The translations under genes were made by a program, and so were the position numbers. A stretch of DNA of 64,000 bases from an uncultured Hyphomicrobiales bacterium (GTDB lineage Bacteria > Pseudomonadota > Alphaproteobacteria > Rhizobiales > Beijerinckiaceae): the NCBI GenBank assembly GCA_903861645.1, contig CAIOVE010000085.1, forward strand, positions 49,358-113,357, read 5' to 3'. Of this stretch, positions 1-10,728 are shown in pieces. How positions within the stretch are numbered: the first letter of the stretch is position 1; each line of letters begins with the position of its first letter. The notes beneath the pieces were generated by a model. It saw only the letters and a program-made list of their open reading frames with translations, did not search any database and was not told the origin of the DNA.

Positions 1-778
1 GACCGGCGATCGCCGACACCGCGCCATAAACAGGCGAGGCGAAACCCATGAACCACGGCGACATCCCGGTCGGCGCCAGCAGCACCGTGTAAACGAGAAT
101 TTCCAGCCGGGTACGCGCCTCGCCCTTGGCGTTGGGCATCATGGGGACGCCCGCGCGCGCGTATTCCGCGCTCTTGACGATGGCGAGAGCCCAGAAGTGC
201 GGCGGCGTCCAGATGAAGATGATGGCGAACAAAGCCAGGCTTTCGACGCCGATGGTTCCGGTCGCGGCGGCCCAGGCGACAACGGGCGGCAAGGCGCCGG
301 CGGCGCCGCCAATCACGATGTTCTGCGGCGTCCAGCGCTTCAGCCACATCGTGTAGATGACGGCGTAGAAGAAGATGGTGAAGGCCAGAAGCGCGGCGGC
401 GAAGAAATTCGCCACGACGCCCAGCGTGATCACCGAAAGGATCGACAGGACGAGGCCGAACGCCAGCGCCTCGCGGCCGGTTACCCGACCCGACGGGACC
501 GGGCGCGTGCTGGTGCGCGTCATCAGCGCGTCGATATCCGCGTCATACCACATGTTCAACGCGCCGGACGCGCCCGCGCCCACGGCGATCGCCGCCAAAG
601 CGCCAATGGCGAGCACCGGATGCATGTGGCCCGGCGCGATCAACAGGCCCGCGAGCGCCGTGAAGACGACGAGCGACATGACGCGCGGCTTGAGCAGCGC
701 GAAAAAGTCCTTCGGCTCGGCGACCGAGATGGTCGCGGAGGCCGGCAGGGCGCCATTTCCGTCGCTGACAAAACTCAT
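1..778 (-). CDS. ctaB: Protoheme IX farnesyltransferase (heme O synthase), C-terminus cut by window edge
   Basis: Integral membrane UbiA-family prenyltransferase that adds a farnesyl group to heme B, making heme O for the aa3-type oxidase encoded next door. About 259 residues are visible of a family length near 300; the C-terminus lies beyond position 1. After a short soluble N-terminus (MSFVSDG...) comes the family start [14 protein letters not shown] and the diagnostic Asp-rich motif [15 protein letters not shown] followed by RPVPSGR, which binds the Mg-prenyl diphosphate. Several hydrophobic helices follow. It is the third gene of a minus-strand ctaC-ctaD-ctaB unit, 82 bp after ctaD. The ATG at 776-778 is the only reasonable start. 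Identification is secure from the motif and the neighbours. Confidence 0.95.
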   Translation of the reverse strand, partial: MSFVSDGNGALPASATISVAEPKDFFALLKPRVMSLVVFTALAGLLIAPGHMHPVLAIGALAAIAVGAGASGALNMWYDADIDALMTRTSTRPVPSGRVTGREALAFGLVLSILSVITLGVVANFFAAALLAFTIFFYAVIYTMWLKRWTPQNIVIGGAAGALPPVVAWAAATGTIGVESLALFAIIFIWTPPHFWALAIVKSAEYARAGVPMMPNAKGEARTRLEILVYTVLLAPTGMSPWFMGFASPVYGAVSAIAG

Positions 779-860
779 AATACAATCCCGAAGCGTTCAG
801 GCCGCGCCGTGCGCGACCACCCGGAGGCGAAGCGCCGGAAGCGCTCCGCCTCGCGATGGA

Positions 861-2549
<1,689 letters not shown>

Positions 2550-2578
2550 CTAGGTTTAATGCCGGATTATCAACCCGC

Positions 2579-3445
2579 TCAGCGGGCGACGGGATATTCG
2601 TTCGCCGCGAACTCGTTGGACGAGGGAACGCTGGCGTATTTCTTCTTGGCCTCGACGAGCCAGGCCTTGTAGGCCTCCTCGCTCACGACGCGGATGGCGA
2701 TCGGCATGAAGGCGTGATCCTTGCCGCAAATCTTTGAGCACTGGCCGTAATAGATGCCTTCGCGCTCGGCCATGAACCAGCTCTGGTTAAGGCGGCCGGG
2801 CACCGCGTCGATGCGGACGCCGAAGGACGGCACGGTGAAGGAGTGGATGACGCCGGTCGGGTCGGCGCTGACTTGCAACTCGATGACCTTGTTGACCGGC
2901 ACGACGGCCTCGTTGTCCACCGCGAGCAGGCGGATATCGCCGGGCTTCAGATCCTTGTCGCTCTTGATCGAGGAGATGAAGTCGAACTCGCCCTGATCCT
3001 TGGGATATTCGTACGACCAGGCCCACTGCTTGCCAACGACCTTAAGCGTCATGTCCGACTTGGGAATGGTGAGCTGGTGGGTCAACAGGCGGAACGAGGG
3101 AATGGCGATGACCACCAGGATGAGCACCGGGATGATCGTCCATGCCACTTCAAGGCCGGTGTGATGGGTGGTGCGCGAGGGGTTCGGATTCGACTTCTCG
3201 TTGAAGCGGAACATCACGTAGATGAGCAAGCCCAGCACGAAGATCGAGATCAGCGTGATGATCACGAGGATGAGCGAATGCAGCGAGTGAATCTCGTGCG
3301 CGATGGGCGTCACGGCTTCCTGAAAGGTCATCTGACCCGGCTCGGCGTGACCGAAGGAATCAGCGCGAGCCGCGACGCTGCCCGCGATGAGCGCCAAGGC
3401 GCCCGCGAGGGCCGATAGCCGTTGTCCTGATGTGCGCAAGTTCAT
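2579..3445 (-). CDS. ctaC: Cytochrome c oxidase subunit II
   Basis: Subunit II accepts electrons from cytochrome c through a binuclear CuA centre and passes them to subunit I. The 288-residue precursor starts with a Sec signal peptide (MNLRTSGQRLSALAGALALIAGSVAARA), followed by two transmembrane helices around residues 47-75 and 95-120 and a periplasmic cupredoxin domain. The CuA site is visible as GQCSKICGKDHAFMP (C-x3-C-x3-H-x2-M). AWTIIPVLILVVIAIPS and the aromatic patch QWAWSYEYP are typical. First gene of the ctaC-ctaD-ctaB unit; its promoter should lie in the 384-bp gap shared with the divergent IalB-like gene. Its TGA stop lies in the loop of a small hairpin, CCCGC-TGA-GCGGG on the minus strand (2574-2586), just before ctaD. 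Confidence 0.97.
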   Translation of the reverse strand: MNLRTSGQRLSALAGALALIAGSVAARADSFGHAEPGQMTFQEAVTPIAHEIHSLHSLILVIITLISIFVLGLLIYVMFRFNEKSNPNPSRTTHHTGLEVAWTIIPVLILVVIAIPSFRLLTHQLTIPKSDMTLKVVGKQWAWSYEYPKDQGEFDFISSIKSDKDLKPGDIRLLAVDNEAVVPVNKVIELQVSADPTGVIHSFTVPSFGVRIDAVPGRLNQSWFMAEREGIYYGQCSKICGKDHAFMPIAIRVVSEEAYKAWLVEAKKKYASVPSSNEFAANEYPVAR

Positions 3446-3829
3446 GTTACGTCACCGCTCCTGGCGCGCCGGCGAACCGGTCTGAGTTTCCGTCGCGGTG
3501 TGCGCGACCCTCCCGGGGTCGCGGGGACCACCAAGCGCGATCCTCTCCCGCATGGACTGGAAAACCACAATCGCGCCTTGATGGCAACTCGCGCGCGCCC
3601 TGAAAGCGCCGCGACATTTGGGCGCGCGAAAAAAGCGGCGGCATCGCGGGGCGACCAGCCAGCGGCTTGACAGGCGGAGGCCGTATGTTAGGCGCGGAAC
3701 GCGGCCAGCAGCCGGGTCGCGACTGGACGGCTTGCCCTCATTTCGCTGAAATCGGGGTTCACGCGGGGCGAACGCGGCCAGGAAACGCATTCTGGCGTAT
3801 TCTTGGCCGCGACGAATCAGGAGTTGTTC
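3446..3829. other. Divergent intergenic region between ctaC and the IalB-like gene
   Basis: These 384 bases contain no convincing gene. Open frames that cross it on either strand are GC-rich read-throughs with no family features. It must hold the promoters of the ctaC operon (minus strand) and of the IalB-like gene (plus strand), but I could not pick confident -35/-10 pairs. Confidence 0.5.
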
Positions 3830-4369
3830 ATGGGCGACGCGCATTTCACCTTCCGCTGGTCGCGGGGTCCGGTCCTCGTGGCCCTCGGTTTGCTCGCGCT
3901 CGCCACCCTGGCTGGCGCGGCGACCTCGCCCGCCGCCGCGCAGGGCGCGGTCAAGGGCAAGTTCGGCGACTGGGAAATGCGCTGCGAAATACCGCCCGGC
4001 GCGAGCCGCGAGCAGTGCGCCCTGCTGCAATCCATCGCCGCCGAGGACAAGCCAAACGTCAGCCTCGTCGTCATCGTGCTCAAGACCGCCGACGGCAAGT
4101 CGCGCCTGCTGCGCGTCATCACCCAGCTCGGCGTGCTACTTCCCGCCGGTCTCGGCCTCAAGATCGACCAGACGGACGTCGGTCGGGCCGGCTTCGTGCG
4201 CTGTCTCGCCTCGGGCTGCGTGGCGGAAGTCGTCATGGAGGACAAGCTCATCGAGCAACTGAGCACGGGCGCGACCGCCACCTTCATCGTTTTCAACACG
4301 CCGGAGGAAGGCGTCGGCATCCCCATGACGCTCAACGGTTTCAAGGACGGATTCGCCAAGCTGCCCTGA
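3830..4369 (+). CDS. Invasion-associated locus B (IalB) family periplasmic protein
   Basis: A 179-residue exported protein. The chosen ATG at 3830 has AGGAG at 3819-3823; an in-frame start 27 bases upstream is less likely. Residues 1-38 form a signal peptide ending AAAQGAV. The mature part begins GKFGDWEMRCE, the usual start of the IalB domain (family pattern F.DW...C), with further conserved cysteines at CALLQ, VRCLASGC and the tail GFKDGFAKL. IalB was named in Bartonella for red-cell invasion, but homologues are widespread in free-living alphaproteobacteria and their general role is unknown; nothing here implies pathogenicity. Single gene, divergent from ctaC. Confidence 0.85.
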   Translation: MGDAHFTFRWSRGPVLVALGLLALATLAGAATSPAAAQGAVKGKFGDWEMRCEIPPGASREQCALLQSIAAEDKPNVSLVVIVLKTADGKSRLLRVITQLGVLLPAGLGLKIDQTDVGRAGFVRCLASGCVAEVVMEDKLIEQLSTGATATFIVFNTPEEGVGIPMTLNGFKDGFAKLP

Positions 4370-4387
4370 TCCGCCGCTCTGGCGGGT
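4369..4387. other. Short GC-rich hairpin after the IalB-like gene
   Basis: CCGCC (4371-4375), a 5-base loop and GGCGG (4381-4385), with one wobble and one A-T pair extending the stem. There is no T run behind it, so it is at best a weak or Rho-assisted terminator. Confidence 0.3.
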
Positions 4388-4450
4388 CGGAGGCAACATC
4401 CCTATAAGATCGGGATCGAGATTGTTTCGGGGTGCGTGGAAGGGGTGCGT

Positions 4451-5080
4451 ATGCGCGGAAATGGTTCACATCGTGGGGCGCTGGCCCTCGCGGGGCTCGC
4501 CATGCTGGGTCTGGCGGGCTGCGGCTCGAAGGGCGAGGACGCCGGCAACACGCTTGGCAATCTGTTCGCGTATCAGTCTCCCAAGGCGCCGGCGGTCGCG
4601 AGCACCGCGAATAGCCCTCGCGATATCGGTTGCCCCGCCATCGCCGTCGCCGAGGGGCAGGCCGCCTATCGCGTTTACGCCGGATCGGATCGCTCCAACG
4701 CCGGCGTCAAGCAGCAATATTCCCTCGGCGATCTGTCGCGCGAATGTTCGGCGCTGGATTCCCAGCTCACCATGCGCGTCGGCGTCGCCGGTTACGTGCA
4801 GTCCGGCCCGGTCGGCGGTCCTGGCTCCTTCTCCGTGCCGGTGCGCATCGTCGTGCGGCGCGAGAGCGACCAACAGATCGTGGCGACAAAGTCCTACCGC
4901 GTCGCGGCCACCATTCCGCAGGGCGACACGCAGGCGCCGTTCACGCTCGTCACCGAACCCATGAGCGTGCCCGCTCTCAGCAACGCGTCCGAGGACGACT
5001 ACACGATCTACGTCGGCTTTGATTCCGGCGCGCCGGACAAGCCGCAAAAGCCGAAGCCGCGCCGCCGCGCGCGCGGATAA
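4451..5080 (+). CDS. Predicted lipoprotein of unknown function
   Basis: A 209-residue lipoprotein precursor. A basic N-terminus (MRGNGSHRG) leads into a hydrophobic stretch and a clear lipobox LAGC at residues 22-25, so the Cys is expected to be lipidated. The mature protein begins with a flexible segment, then a domain containing GCPAIAVAEGQAAYRVYAG and a repeat-like beta-rich region (LTMRVGVAGYVQSG, FSVPVRIVVRRE) ending in a very basic tail KPKPRRRARG. I do not recognise a named family. ATG 4451 is preferred over an in-frame GTG at 4436 because AAGGGG precedes it. It lies 81 bp after the IalB-like gene on the same strand and before the glycine riboswitch. Confidence 0.75.
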   Translation: MRGNGSHRGALALAGLAMLGLAGCGSKGEDAGNTLGNLFAYQSPKAPAVASTANSPRDIGCPAIAVAEGQAAYRVYAGSDRSNAGVKQQYSLGDLSRECSALDSQLTMRVGVAGYVQSGPVGGPGSFSVPVRIVVRRESDQQIVATKSYRVAATIPQGDTQAPFTLVTEPMSVPALSNASEDDYTIYVGFDSGAPDKPQKPKPRRRARG

Positions 5081-5111
5081 GCCGGGTTTTCCGGGGTTTC
5101 CCGCGACGGCG

Positions 5112-5139
5112 TTGACTTCGTCGTCGCGACGCGTATCTC
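5112..5139 (+). promoter_or_regulatory. Possible promoter of the gcv operon
   Basis: TTGACT at 5112-5117 and TATCTC at 5134-5139 with a 16-base spacer, placed about 20 bases before the first base of the glycine riboswitch. The -35 box is close to consensus, the -10 box weak. Position rather than score is the main argument. Confidence 0.4.
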
Positions 5140-5158
5140 TTGCCTCGTCAATTTACCC

Positions 5159-5364
5159 CCGCGGGAGAGTCCGGCTGCTCGCGCAGCCGGCGCCGAAGGC
5201 GCAACCGCCCCGGAAACGCTCAGGCCCACGGACCGCGGCGGGGATGACACTCTGGAAAGCGACGGCGCTTCGCGCGACCGTCCACCGAAGGGCGTAACCG
5301 CGACGCGTTCAGACCAGTCTGGGCGCGAAACGGGAAATCTCTCAGGTCACCGGACAGAGGGGGC
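5159..5364 (+). promoter_or_regulatory. Tandem glycine riboswitch
   Basis: Two consecutive glycine aptamers are readable. The first opens with GCGGGAGAG (5161), has the core CGCCGAAGGCGCAA (5191-5204) and closes with AAACGCTCAGGCCCACGGACCG (about 5214-5236). The second opens near GACACTCTGGAAAGCG (5246 on), has the core CACCGAAGGGCGTAA (5283-5297), and closes with AAATCTCTCAGGTCACCGGACAGAGGGG (about 5335-5362). CACCGAAGG and TCTCAGGT...GGACAGAGG are the hallmark sequences of the class. The element ends about 62 bases before gcvT. In known examples glycine binding turns on glycine cleavage genes, and that is the expected effect here. Confidence 0.95.
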
Positions 5365-5425
5365 GACGAACGAATGGCTGGCTCGCGCCGGCGATTCGCC
5401 TGTGTCGCTCCAGCGCCGGTTGGTC

Positions 5426-6571
5426 ATGACGGATATTGCCTCGCCCCCTTCCGCGCCGCTGGCGCGCACACCCCTCCACGCCCTCCATCTGACCCTCGGC
5501 GGCAAGATGGTCCCTTTCGCGGGCCATGACATGCCCGTGCATTATTCGCCCGGCGTGCTGGCCGAGCACCTGCACACCCGGTCGGAAGCCGGACTGTTCG
5601 ATGTTTCGCACATGGGGCAGGCTTTCCTGATCGGCCCGTCCCACGAGGCGACGGCCCGCGCGCTGGAATGCCTTTGCCCGGCGGACATCCTCGACCTCGC
5701 GCCCGGCCGGCAGCGCTATACGCAATTCACCACCGCGGACGGTGGAATCATCGACGATCTGATGGTCACGCGCTCCGCCGACCCCGCCGAGGACGGCGTG
5801 CTCATGCTGATCGTCAACGCCGCGCGCAAGGAGGTGGATTTCGCCCATCTTGAGGCCGCCTTGGCCCCGAACATCAGGCTCGCGCGCGCGCCGCATCGCG
5901 CCCTGCTGGCGCTGCAGGGGCCGAAAGCGGCCGAGGTTCTGGCCCGCCATAGCGACCCCTCCGCCGCGCTCGGATTCATGGCGGCGGCGTCCATGAAGGT
6001 CGCCGGGCTCGATTGCCACGTGTCGCGGTCCGGCTACACGGGCGAGGACGGGTTCGAGATTTCGATCCGCGCGGATCGCGTCGAGAGACTGGCCCGAACG
6101 CTGCTGGCCGAACCGGAAGTCTGGCCGATCGGCCTTGGGGCGCGCGATTCGCTGCGCCTGGAAGCCGGCCTTTGCCTTTATGGCCACGATATCGACGAGA
6201 CGACATCGCCGGTCGAGGCCGGCCTCGTCTGGTCCATGGGCAAGCGCCGCCGGACCGAGGGCGGCTTCCCCGGCGCCACGCGAATCCAGCGCGAGCTCGC
6301 CGAAGGCCCGGCCCGCAAGCGCGTCGGTCTTTTGCCCGAGGGACGGGCTCCAGCGCGCGAGGGCACGGAAATCACCGATGGCGAGGGGCGCAAGATTGGC
6401 GTCGTCACGTCCGGCGGCTTTGGCCCCACGCTGAATGGCCCGCTGGCCATGGGCTATGTCGACCCCGCGCACGCCGCGGTCGGCGTTTCGGTCATGCTCG
6501 TCGTGCGCGGCAAGCCCCTGCCCGCCACCGTCGCGCCCATGCCCTTCGTTCCCCACCGCTATCGCCGCTGA
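5426..6571 (+). CDS. gcvT: Aminomethyltransferase, glycine cleavage T-protein
   Basis: T-protein of the glycine cleavage system: releases ammonia from the aminomethyl group on lipoyl-H-protein and transfers the one-carbon unit to tetrahydrofolate, giving 5,10-methylene-THF. About 381 residues from ATG 5426, normal for the family; an in-frame GTG at 5402 is an alternative start. The N-terminal motif TPLHALHLTLGGKMVPFAGHDMPVHY, DVSHMGQ, QYTQFTTADGGIIDDLMV and SRSGYTGEDGFEIS are classic GcvT folate-binding segments; the C-terminal barrel has GVVTSGGFGPTL and AMGYV. First gene of gcvT-gcvH-gcvPA-gcvPB under the glycine riboswitch. Confidence 0.97.
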   Translation: MTDIASPPSAPLARTPLHALHLTLGGKMVPFAGHDMPVHYSPGVLAEHLHTRSEAGLFDVSHMGQAFLIGPSHEATARALECLCPADILDLAPGRQRYTQFTTADGGIIDDLMVTRSADPAEDGVLMLIVNAARKEVDFAHLEAALAPNIRLARAPHRALLALQGPKAAEVLARHSDPSAALGFMAAASMKVAGLDCHVSRSGYTGEDGFEISIRADRVERLARTLLAEPEVWPIGLGARDSLRLEAGLCLYGHDIDETTSPVEAGLVWSMGKRRRTEGGFPGATRIQRELAEGPARKRVGLLPEGRAPAREGTEITDGEGRKIGVVTSGGFGPTLNGPLAMGYVDPAHAAVGVSVMLVVRGKPLPATVAPMPFVPHRYRR

Positions 6572-6589
6572 TCGAGCCCCGGAGCCCCC

Positions 6590-6967
6590 ATGTCGAACAC
6601 GTATTACACCAGGGACCACGAATATATCCGCGTTGACGGCGACACGGGCGTCGTCGGCGTCACCGACCACGCCCAGCACGCGCTGGGCGATATCGTCTAT
6701 GTCGAGCTTCCAGAGGTGGGCGCGTCGTTCAAGCGCGGCGATCAGGTCGCCGTCGTCGAAAGCGTGAAGGCGGCGAGCGAGGTATTCGCGCCCGTGACCG
6801 GCGAGGTCGTCGCCATCAACGGCGCGCTGGAAAAGGAACCCGGCGCGGTGAACGAGGCGCCGCTCGACAAGGGCTGGTTCTACAAGGTCCGCGTCGCCGA
6901 TCGCGCCGAGCTCGACGGCCTGATGGACGAGGCGGCCTACGCCGCCTTCCTCAAAACCCTCGCCTGA
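6590..6967 (+). CDS. gcvH: Glycine cleavage system H-protein
   Basis: Lipoyl carrier that shuttles the aminomethyl group between P-, T- and L-proteins. 125 residues, typical length. The lipoylation site is Lys60 in [23 protein letters not shown] and the tail [10 protein letters not shown] are characteristic. It lies 18 bp after gcvT. The L-protein (lipoamide dehydrogenase) is not in the window, as is usual, because it is shared with other complexes. Confidence 0.98.
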   Translation: MSNTYYTRDHEYIRVDGDTGVVGVTDHAQHALGDIVYVELPEVGASFKRGDQVAVVESVKAASEVFAPVTGEVVAINGALEKEPGAVNEAPLDKGWFYKVRVADRAELDGLMDEAAYAAFLKTLA

Positions 6968-7002
6968 ACCAACACGCCGCCCCGCGCGCGAACGGAGCTC
7001 CC

Positions 7003-8343
7003 ATGCGCTTTCTGCCGCATACGAACATCGAACGTCAGGACATGCTGGCCGCCATCGGCGTCGGTTCCATCGACGATCTCTTCGCCGATATTCCGGCCGC
7101 CAAACGGCTGACGGCGCCGCTCGATCTGCCGCGCGGCAAATCGGAGGCCGCGGTCGCCCGCGCGCTGTCGGCCATGGCCGGGAAGAACGTCGCCGCCGCA
7201 TCCGTGCCCTTTTTCGTTGGCTGCGGCGCCTACAAGCACCATGTGCCCGCGACCGTCGATCATCTGATCCAACGCTCCGAGTTTCTGACGAGCTACACGC
7301 CCTATCAGCCGGAAATCGCACAGGGCACGCTGCAAATGCTGTTCGAGTTCCAGACGCAGGTCGCGATGCTGACCGGCATGGAGGTCGCCAACGCCTCCAT
7401 GTACGACGGCTCGACCGGGACCGCCGAAGCCGTGCTGATGGCGCACCGGATCACCCGGCGACGCAAGGCGGTGCTGTCGGGCGGTCTGCATCCCCATTAC
7501 GCCGAGGTTGTTCGCACGCTGTCGCGCATGGCGCGCGACGAGGTCGTCTCGCTGCCGCCCGACGTTTTCGCGCGCGAAGCCCTCGTCGACGCCATCGACG
7601 CGGACACCTCCTGCATCGTGGTGCAGACGCCCGACGTGTTCGGAAATCCGCGCGACCTGCGCGCCATCGCGCGGGCCTGCCACGCGAAAGGCGCCCTGCT
7701 GATCGCCGTTTTCACCGAGGCGGTTTCGCTTGGCTTGCTGGAATCGCCGGGCGCGATGGACGCCGACATCGTCGTCGGCGAGGGGCAATCCATCGGCAAC
7801 GCGCTGAATTTCGGCGGGCCCTATCTCGGCCTGTTCGCCACGCGGCAGAAATATGTCCGGCAGATGCCGGGGCGGCTCGCGGGCGAGACCGTCGACGCGG
7901 CCGGGCGGCGCGGCTTTGTGTTGACGCTCTCCACGCGCGAGCAACATATCCGGCGCGAGAAGGCGACCTCGAACATCTGCACCAACTCGGGCCTTTGCGC
8001 GCTCGCCTTCTCGATACACCTGAGCCTGCTCGGCGAAACGGGCTTGCGGCGTCTCGCGCGGATCAACCACGCCAACGCCGTCAAGCTGGCTGACATGCTG
8101 GCCCGCGCGCCGAACGTCGAGGTGATGAACGAAACATTCTTCAATGAATTTACCATCCGCGTGAAGGGCGACGCCGCGACGGTCATCGAGCGGCTGGCGG
8201 ATCGCGACATTCTGGGCGGCGTGCCCGTGTCGCGGCTCCTGCCCAACGCCGGACTCGACGACCTCATCATCGTCGCCAACACGGAAGTGAACACGGACGA
8301 GGATCGCGAGGCCTTTGTCGCCGCGCTGGAAGGAGTCGCCTGA
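7003..8343 (+). CDS. gcvPA: Glycine dehydrogenase (decarboxylating) subunit 1, P-protein alpha
   Basis: N-terminal half of the split P-protein, the PLP enzyme that decarboxylates glycine and loads the aminomethyl group on H-protein. 446 residues, the usual length for the two-subunit form. Seen: [19 protein letters not shown] at the start, [51 protein letters not shown], and the C-terminal [15 protein letters not shown]. This half keeps the fold but not the PLP lysine, which is in gcvPB. The stop codon overlaps the gcvPB start by one base (TGATG), indicating translational coupling and balanced subunit synthesis. Confidence 0.97.
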   Translation: MRFLPHTNIERQDMLAAIGVGSIDDLFADIPAAKRLTAPLDLPRGKSEAAVARALSAMAGKNVAAASVPFFVGCGAYKHHVPATVDHLIQRSEFLTSYTPYQPEIAQGTLQMLFEFQTQVAMLTGMEVANASMYDGSTGTAEAVLMAHRITRRRKAVLSGGLHPHYAEVVRTLSRMARDEVVSLPPDVFAREALVDAIDADTSCIVVQTPDVFGNPRDLRAIARACHAKGALLIAVFTEAVSLGLLESPGAMDADIVVGEGQSIGNALNFGGPYLGLFATRQKYVRQMPGRLAGETVDAAGRRGFVLTLSTREQHIRREKATSNICTNSGLCALAFSIHLSLLGETGLRRLARINHANAVKLADMLARAPNVEVMNETFFNEFTIRVKGDAATVIERLADRDILGGVPVSRLLPNAGLDDLIIVANTEVNTDEDREAFVAALEGVA

Positions 8344-9908
8344 TGCTCAACAACCAGGGCCGCCCCACCGCCCCCGCCGCCAGCGCCGAAGCCCCGCAGC
8401 GCACGTTCACCACCAATCGCGCGCTGCAACTGGAGGAAGGGCTGATCTTCGAACATGGCCGCGTCGATGTCACCGGCGTCGACATGGACGAGCCAGAGAC
8501 TTTCGCGCTTCGACTGGGCGGGCTTGAACGAATGGCGCCCATCGGCCTGCCGGGCCTCAGCGAGCCCGAGGCCATGCGTCATTACGTGCGGCTGTCGCAG
8601 AAAAACTATTCCATTGATTCGGGCCTCTATCCACTGGGATCGTGCACCATGAAGCACAACCCGCGCATCAACGAGGCCATGGCGCGGCTGCCGGGTTTCG
8701 CCGACGTCCATCCGTTGCAGCCCGTGTCCACCGCGCAGGGCGCGCTAGAGTTGATGGACGAACTATCGCGCTGGCTGATGGAAATGACCGGCGCCCACGC
8801 GGTCGCCCTGTCGCCCAAGGCCGGCGCGCATGGCGAACTCTGCGGCATGATGGCGATTCGCGCCGCCATCGAGGCGCGCGGCGAATCGGCCACGCGCAAC
8901 GTCGTGCTCGTGCCAGACAGCGCCCACGGCACCAACCCGGCCACCGCCGCGTTGATCGGCTTTGCCGTCCGCTCCGTGCCCGCCAACGCCGACGGAACCG
9001 TGTCGGCGCAAGCCGTGCGCGCGGCGCTGGGGCCGGATGTCGCGGCGATCATGCTGACCAATCCCAACACCTGCGGCCTGTTTGAACGCGAAATCGTCGA
9101 GATCGCAGAGGCCATTCACGAGGCCGGCGCGTATTTCTATTGCGACGGGGCGAATTTCAACGCGCTCATGGGCAAGGCGCGGCCCGTCGATCTCGGCGTC
9201 GACGCCATGCACATAAACCTGCACAAGACCTTCTCGACGCCGCATGGCGGCGGCGGGCCGGGCGCGGGCCCGGTCGTGCTGTCGGAGCGGCTCGCGCCCT
9301 ACGCGCCGCTGCCCTTCACGACTCGCGACACGACGGGGCGCGCGCTGGTCGAGCACGGCCACGCGACGGCCTTTGGCCGCATGACCGCCTTCCATGGCCA
9401 GATGGGCATGTTCACGCGCGCCATGTCCTTCATGCTGTCGCATGGCTCCGACGGCCTGCGGCAGGCGTCGGAGGACGCGGTGCTCAACGCGAACTATGTG
9501 CGCGCCGGCCTCGCCGACCTGTTCTCGCAACCCTTCGGCGACCGGCCCTGCATGCACGAGGTTCTGTTCGACGACAAATGGCTCGAGGGCACGGGCGTGA
9601 CCACGCTCGATTTCGCCAAGGCGATGATCGACGAGGGCTACCACCCGATGACCATGTATTTTCCGCTCGTCGTCCACGGCGCCATGCTGATCGAGCCGAC
9701 CGAATCGGAACCGAAGGTCGCGCTCGATCTGTTCATCGCGACGCTGCGGGATCTGGCCTTTCGCGTGGCGCGCGGCGAGACCGGGTCGTTTCATGCCGCG
9801 CCCGTTCACGCGCCGCGGCGACGTCTCGATGAGACCCGCGCCGCGCGCCAGCCCGTGCTGCGCTGGACGCCGCCGCGCCCGATCGAAGACACGATGGCGG
9901 CCGAATAA
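8343..9908 (+). CDS. gcvPB: Glycine dehydrogenase (decarboxylating) subunit 2, P-protein beta
   Basis: C-terminal half of the split P-protein, with the PLP-binding lysine in HINLHKTFSTPHGGGGPG. 521 residues, normal for the family. Other family segments are YSIDSGLYPLGSCTMKHNPRINE, HGTNPATAA, LTNPNTCGLFE and YFPLVVHGAMLIEPTE. Last gene of the riboswitch-controlled operon. It ends with TAA at 9906-9908, immediately adjacent to the stop codon of the convergent DUF2461 gene, so there is no room for a terminator between the two genes. Confidence 0.97.
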   Translation: MLNNQGRPTAPAASAEAPQRTFTTNRALQLEEGLIFEHGRVDVTGVDMDEPETFALRLGGLERMAPIGLPGLSEPEAMRHYVRLSQKNYSIDSGLYPLGSCTMKHNPRINEAMARLPGFADVHPLQPVSTAQGALELMDELSRWLMEMTGAHAVALSPKAGAHGELCGMMAIRAAIEARGESATRNVVLVPDSAHGTNPATAALIGFAVRSVPANADGTVSAQAVRAALGPDVAAIMLTNPNTCGLFEREIVEIAEAIHEAGAYFYCDGANFNALMGKARPVDLGVDAMHINLHKTFSTPHGGGGPGAGPVVLSERLAPYAPLPFTTRDTTGRALVEHGHATAFGRMTAFHGQMGMFTRAMSFMLSHGSDGLRQASEDAVLNANYVRAGLADLFSQPFGDRPCMHEVLFDDKWLEGTGVTTLDFAKAMIDEGYHPMTMYFPLVVHGAMLIEPTESEPKVALDLFIATLRDLAFRVARGETGSFHAAPVHAPRRRLDETRAARQPVLRWTPPRPIEDTMAAE

Positions 9909-10604
9909 TCAGTCGATCGCCTTCCAGCCGAATTCGAGCAGCGGCAAGGCGTCGCGCGCGAAATCAGCCGCGACGCGCACGAGCGCCGCGCCGTCGAAAA
10001 TCAATTCGTCCGCGATGGGCTTGCGGACGATATGGTTCTTCATCCGGATGGCCTCGACCACGCGCTCGTCGACCTCGGGAAAATCGCGGGGATTGCGCGT
10101 CAGGGACTCATCGTCAGACAGGTCGAGACCGGCGGCGGCGAGCTTTTTGCGGACCGCGACGAAGGCCGCCGGCCTGGCCGCGATCTTCCGGCGCATCGCG
10201 AGCAATTGCTCGGGCTCGGGATGATAGAAGCCGGCGGCGAGAAAGCAGCCATCGGGCGACACATGCGTGTAGAGGATGCCCGGCGATCCCTTGAGCCCGG
10301 TGCGCGAGAGAACGCAGCCGCTGTTGGTCTTGTAGGGTTTCTTGTCCTTCGAGAACCGGACGTCGCGATTGAGGCGGAACATGGCGCGGGCGGGATCGCC
10401 CCACAATGGCAGCTTGCGCGCGGCGCAGGCGGCGGAAAGCGCCTCGACATAGATGGCCATGGGCTCCTTGAGCGCCGAAACGTAGAGATCGCGATTCTCG
10501 TCGAACCATTGCTTGTTCTGATGGAAGCCGAGCGCCTTGAGAAACTTCAATGTCTCCGGCACGAAACCGGGGAAGACGGGCGCCGGGTCGGGCTTCTTGG
10601 CCAT
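9909..10604 (-). CDS. DUF2461 domain protein (TIGR02453 family)
   Basis: A 231-residue soluble protein with the DUF2461 signature: FLKALGFHQNKQWFDENRDLY near the N-terminus, MFRLNRDVRFSKDKKPYKTN in the middle and GCFLAAGFYHPEPEQL. The family is widespread and uncharacterised. It is a single minus-strand gene between the gcv operon (convergent, abutting) and the F0 operon terminator. Its own promoter should lie in 10605-10675. No function is offered. Confidence 0.85.
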   Translation of the reverse strand: MAKKPDPAPVFPGFVPETLKFLKALGFHQNKQWFDENRDLYVSALKEPMAIYVEALSAACAARKLPLWGDPARAMFRLNRDVRFSKDKKPYKTNSGCVLSRTGLKGSPGILYTHVSPDGCFLAAGFYHPEPEQLLAMRRKIAARPAAFVAVRKKLAAAGLDLSDDESLTRNPRDFPEVDERVVEAIRMKNHIVRKPIADELIFDGAALVRVAADFARDALPLLEFGWKAID

Positions 10605-10675
10605 GAGGTCTCCACGCGCGGCGGCAGGCGCGCCGCGATCCGCTCGATATTGTCAGGCCTATGTCGTCGCGCCAA

Positions 10676-10702
10676 ACAAAAACCCGGCGCGAGGCCGGGG
10701 TT
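10676..10702 (-). terminator. Intrinsic terminator of the F0 ATP synthase operon
   Basis: Read on the minus strand: AACCCCGGC, loop CTCGC, GCCGGGTT followed by TTTTGTTT. The stem of six G-C pairs plus flanking A-T pairs with a T-rich tail is a textbook intrinsic terminator, 27 bases after the atpF stop. Confidence 0.85.
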
Positions 10703-10728
10703 GAAGCATTCGGATAAAGGCGTCCCGA

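Noticed and set aside
3452..4030. A minus-strand frame in the ctaC/IalB gap
   Set aside because: It overlaps the signal-peptide region of the IalB-like gene on the other strand and has no family features.
5342..7321. A 659-codon open frame on the minus strand over gcvT and gcvH
   Set aside because: It is Arg/Asp/His-rich with no family motif and lies opposite well-identified genes; long empty antisense frames are expected at this G+C content.
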